Below are positions 4,756 to 6,279 of a stretch of DNA of 6,279 bases, piece after piece. Both the position numbers and the translations under genes were made by a program. This DNA is from an uncultured Pelolinea sp. (GTDB lineage: Bacteria; Chloroflexota; Anaerolineae; Anaerolineales; Anaerolineaceae): contig CALGUJ010000248.1 of assembly GCA_937902055.1 (NCBI GenBank), forward strand, positions 1-6,279. Reading direction: 5' to 3'. The notes below the pieces were generated by a model, which was given only the letters and a program-made list of their open reading frames with translations, made no database searches and had not been told where the DNA came from. Each line of letters opens with the position of its first letter. Within the stretch, counting starts at the first letter, position 1.

Positions 4756-6279
4756 TCAATTGTCTTGAACCAAGATCTTATGATTTGCCTGAAATACGGG
4801 TTTCAGATAATCATGCATTTCATTGAAAAGTCGGTAATACTTTTCATAAGCAGCCTGGGCGTCCGGATTGGGTTCGGTAACGTCCTCCACCACCACCCAG
4901 TCGCGCAGGTTTTCAAAATCCTTGTACCAGCCCAGCGCGATGCCGGCCACGTAAGCGCAGCCAACCGCGCCTTCCGCATCCGGCACGTATTCCTGATGCA
5001 GCCCGGTGATGTCGCTGACGATCTGCCGCCAGAGCTTACTTTTCGCACCTCCACCGCTGGCAACCACCCGTTTCAACGGGTGTCCCTGGGGATAGAATTC
5101 CTCCAAACCATGCCGGATTACGTACCCGAATGATTCAAGGATCGCGCGGTAGAAATGCGCGCGCGTATGGCTGGTGGCGACCCCGAAGAACACACCTTTG
5201 GCGTGCGGATCGAACCATGGGCTGCGTTGGCCTTCGAAATACGGCAGCAGGATCAACCCGTCGCTGCCGAGGGGAACGCCGGCAGCCAGTTCATTCAACT
5301 GGTCATAAGCCGACATCCCGCCTTTCTCGATCTCCCTGGCGAGCTCGGCCTGGCCGAACTGGTTGCGGAACCAGCGCACTGCTTCACCCACCGAAAGGCA
5401 ATATGCCGGATAGTCGTAGATGTAGCCATCCTGGGCAGTTGCGCCCTTTTCGGAGATAGGGTAAGGCTTGAGCATGCCGTTTAACATGCTGTCCTTCATC
5501 ACCGGCATCAAACCAGCGGTGCCGTAATACGCCACTGATTCGTATTCATGCACCACTCCGGCCGCGATCAAAGAAGCGCTTAAATCTGCCATGCCGGTAA
5601 CTACAGGCGTGCCTTCCGCCAGGCCGGTCATCTCAGCCGCGGTTTTGGTGACCGAGCCGACAATGGTGGCCGGTGGGTAGACTTTCGGCAGAATATTGAC
5701 GGGAATACCGAATTTCGCGCAGACGTCCTCGCGCCAACTGGCTGTGGGGGATTCGTAGATCGCTCCCCACAATCCGGTGATCTGGGTATCCTGGACGTAG
5801 GCGCCGGTCAATTTGTACACGAGGTAATGCGGTGCGTCAAAGAACATCGCCATCTTTTTGGAAAGTTCCGGCTGGTTGCGCAGGAACCAGATCAGGCGCG
5901 GGGTCAGCTCTTCGCAGGATAACTGCAAGCCCTGTTTCTCATTAACTTCGTACACTTCTTTAAACGAGCGGTTGTCCGAGTAGAGGATGGCGTTGGCAAT
6001 CGGGTTGCCATCGGCATCCGTCGGCCCCATGGCGGGATAAAGCCCGCTGACGCCGATTGCGCGGATGCGTTTGGCATCAATGGCCTGATCGCCCAGCAGC
6101 TTGCGGACACCGGCAGCTGGATTGAGCCACCAGTTTTGCCACATATCCATTTCAACCAGACCGGGGCCGGGCAAAATGCAATCGTGTTCGACGTAAACCG
6201 ACTTGATCTGTTTGCCGTTTTCGTCGATCAGGATGCACTTGACCCCGGTTGTTCCTATATCAATACCCAATAAATAATC
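4756..6279 (-). CDS. FGGY-family carbohydrate kinase (xylulokinase-like), 5' end beyond window
   Basis: This ATP-dependent sugar or polyol kinase has about 507 visible residues, near full length for FGGY kinases (480-520). Numbering from the Leu codon at 6270, the phosphate-binding N-terminus GIDIGTTGVK is at 2-11, a substrate-site-like YSDNR at 97-101, and the catalytic-base Asp229 in TGMADLSASLIAAGVV. YYGTAG is at 248-253. The second FGGY signature, from GVFFGVATSHTRAHF to ESFGY (359-383), fits the PROSITE pattern. ASGGGAKSKLWRQI (404-417) and DAEGAVGCAYVAG (431-443) follow, the adenine-side segments. The first FGGY signature is degenerate (LTPRLIWFLRN, Arg in place of Lys). The frame is still open at the edge, reading D-Y-L-L-G-I-D, so the TTG at 6270 is an unlikely start: the usual Met would be a few codons outside the window. 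Its exact substrate cannot be assigned; FGGY members cover ketopentoses, L-sugars, glycerol and polyols. As the first visible gene it probably phosphorylates the pathway sugar. Confidence 0.93.
   Translation of the reverse strand, partial: DYLLGIDIGTTGVKCILIDENGKQIKSVYVEHDCILPGPGLVEMDMWQNWWLNPAAGVRKLLGDQAIDAKRIRAIGVSGLYPAMGPTDADGNPIANAILYSDNRSFKEVYEVNEKQGLQLSCEELTPRLIWFLRNQPELSKKMAMFFDAPHYLVYKLTGAYVQDTQITGLWGAIYESPTASWREDVCAKFGIPVNILPKVYPPATIVGSVTKTAAEMTGLAEGTPVVTGMADLSASLIAAGVVHEYESVAYYGTAGLMPVMKDSMLNGMLKPYPISEKGATAQDGYIYDYPAYCLSVGEAVRWFRNQFGQAELAREIEKGGMSAYDQLNELAAGVPLGSDGLILLPYFEGQRSPWFDPHAKGVFFGVATSHTRAHFYRAILESFGYVIRHGLEEFYPQGHPLKRVVASGGGAKSKLWRQIVSDITGLHQEYVPDAEGAVGCAYVAGIALGWYKDFENLRDWVVVEDVTEPNPDAQAAYEKYYRLFNEMHDYLKPVFQANHKILVQDN

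Noticed and set aside
4510..5133. Plus-strand open frame of 207 codons across the class III aminotransferase/kinase junction
   Set aside because: It is antisense to two confident genes and has no recognisable domain.

Overview
The window is one compact block of genes, all on the minus strand. It reads as an interior-to-end piece of a sugar or amino-sugar metabolic operon, followed by an unrelated small membrane-type gene. No RNA gene, mobile element, CRISPR array or frameshift was seen. The DUF1232-type protein at the left edge, the moderately GC-rich coding sequence and the style of the enzymes suggest a Chloroflexota bacterium, perhaps Anaerolineae. That is an impression from protein character and was not tested by any search.

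In transcription order (right to left) the layout is: (1) an FGGY-family carbohydrate kinase whose 5' end runs off the right edge (4756-6279); (2) a class III PLP aminotransferase with an internal cysteine cluster (3433-4740); (3) a stand-alone tandem-SIS sugar-phosphate isomerase or deaminase resembling the isomerase half of GlmS (2374-3414); (4) a DegT/DnrJ/EryC1/StrS-family sugar aminotransferase (967-2346); (5) a VOC-superfamily metalloenzyme-like protein with a GTG start (415-915). Gaps are 15, 18, 27 and 51 nt. A strong hairpin with a T-containing tail (348-376) lies 38 nt after the last stop, so the operon very likely ends there. The 51-nt gap before the VOC gene holds a perfect 6-bp hairpin. 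Beyond the terminator, a DUF1232/YkvA-like gene (1-293) reads in the same direction and runs off the left edge.

The gene combination is the notable point. A sugar kinase, an amino-sugar-phosphate isomerase or deaminase, two aminotransferases of different PLP fold-type I families and a VOC enzyme are packed in one transcription unit. The most economical inference is a pathway that handles a nitrogen-bearing sugar or cyclitol: phosphorylation, aldose/ketose isomerisation or deamination, and amino-group transfer to or from a keto-sugar. Whether it is catabolic or biosynthetic, and what the substrate is, cannot be read from the sequence. The missing upstream part of the operon (transporter, regulator, dehydrogenase or cyclase) would be the best clue.
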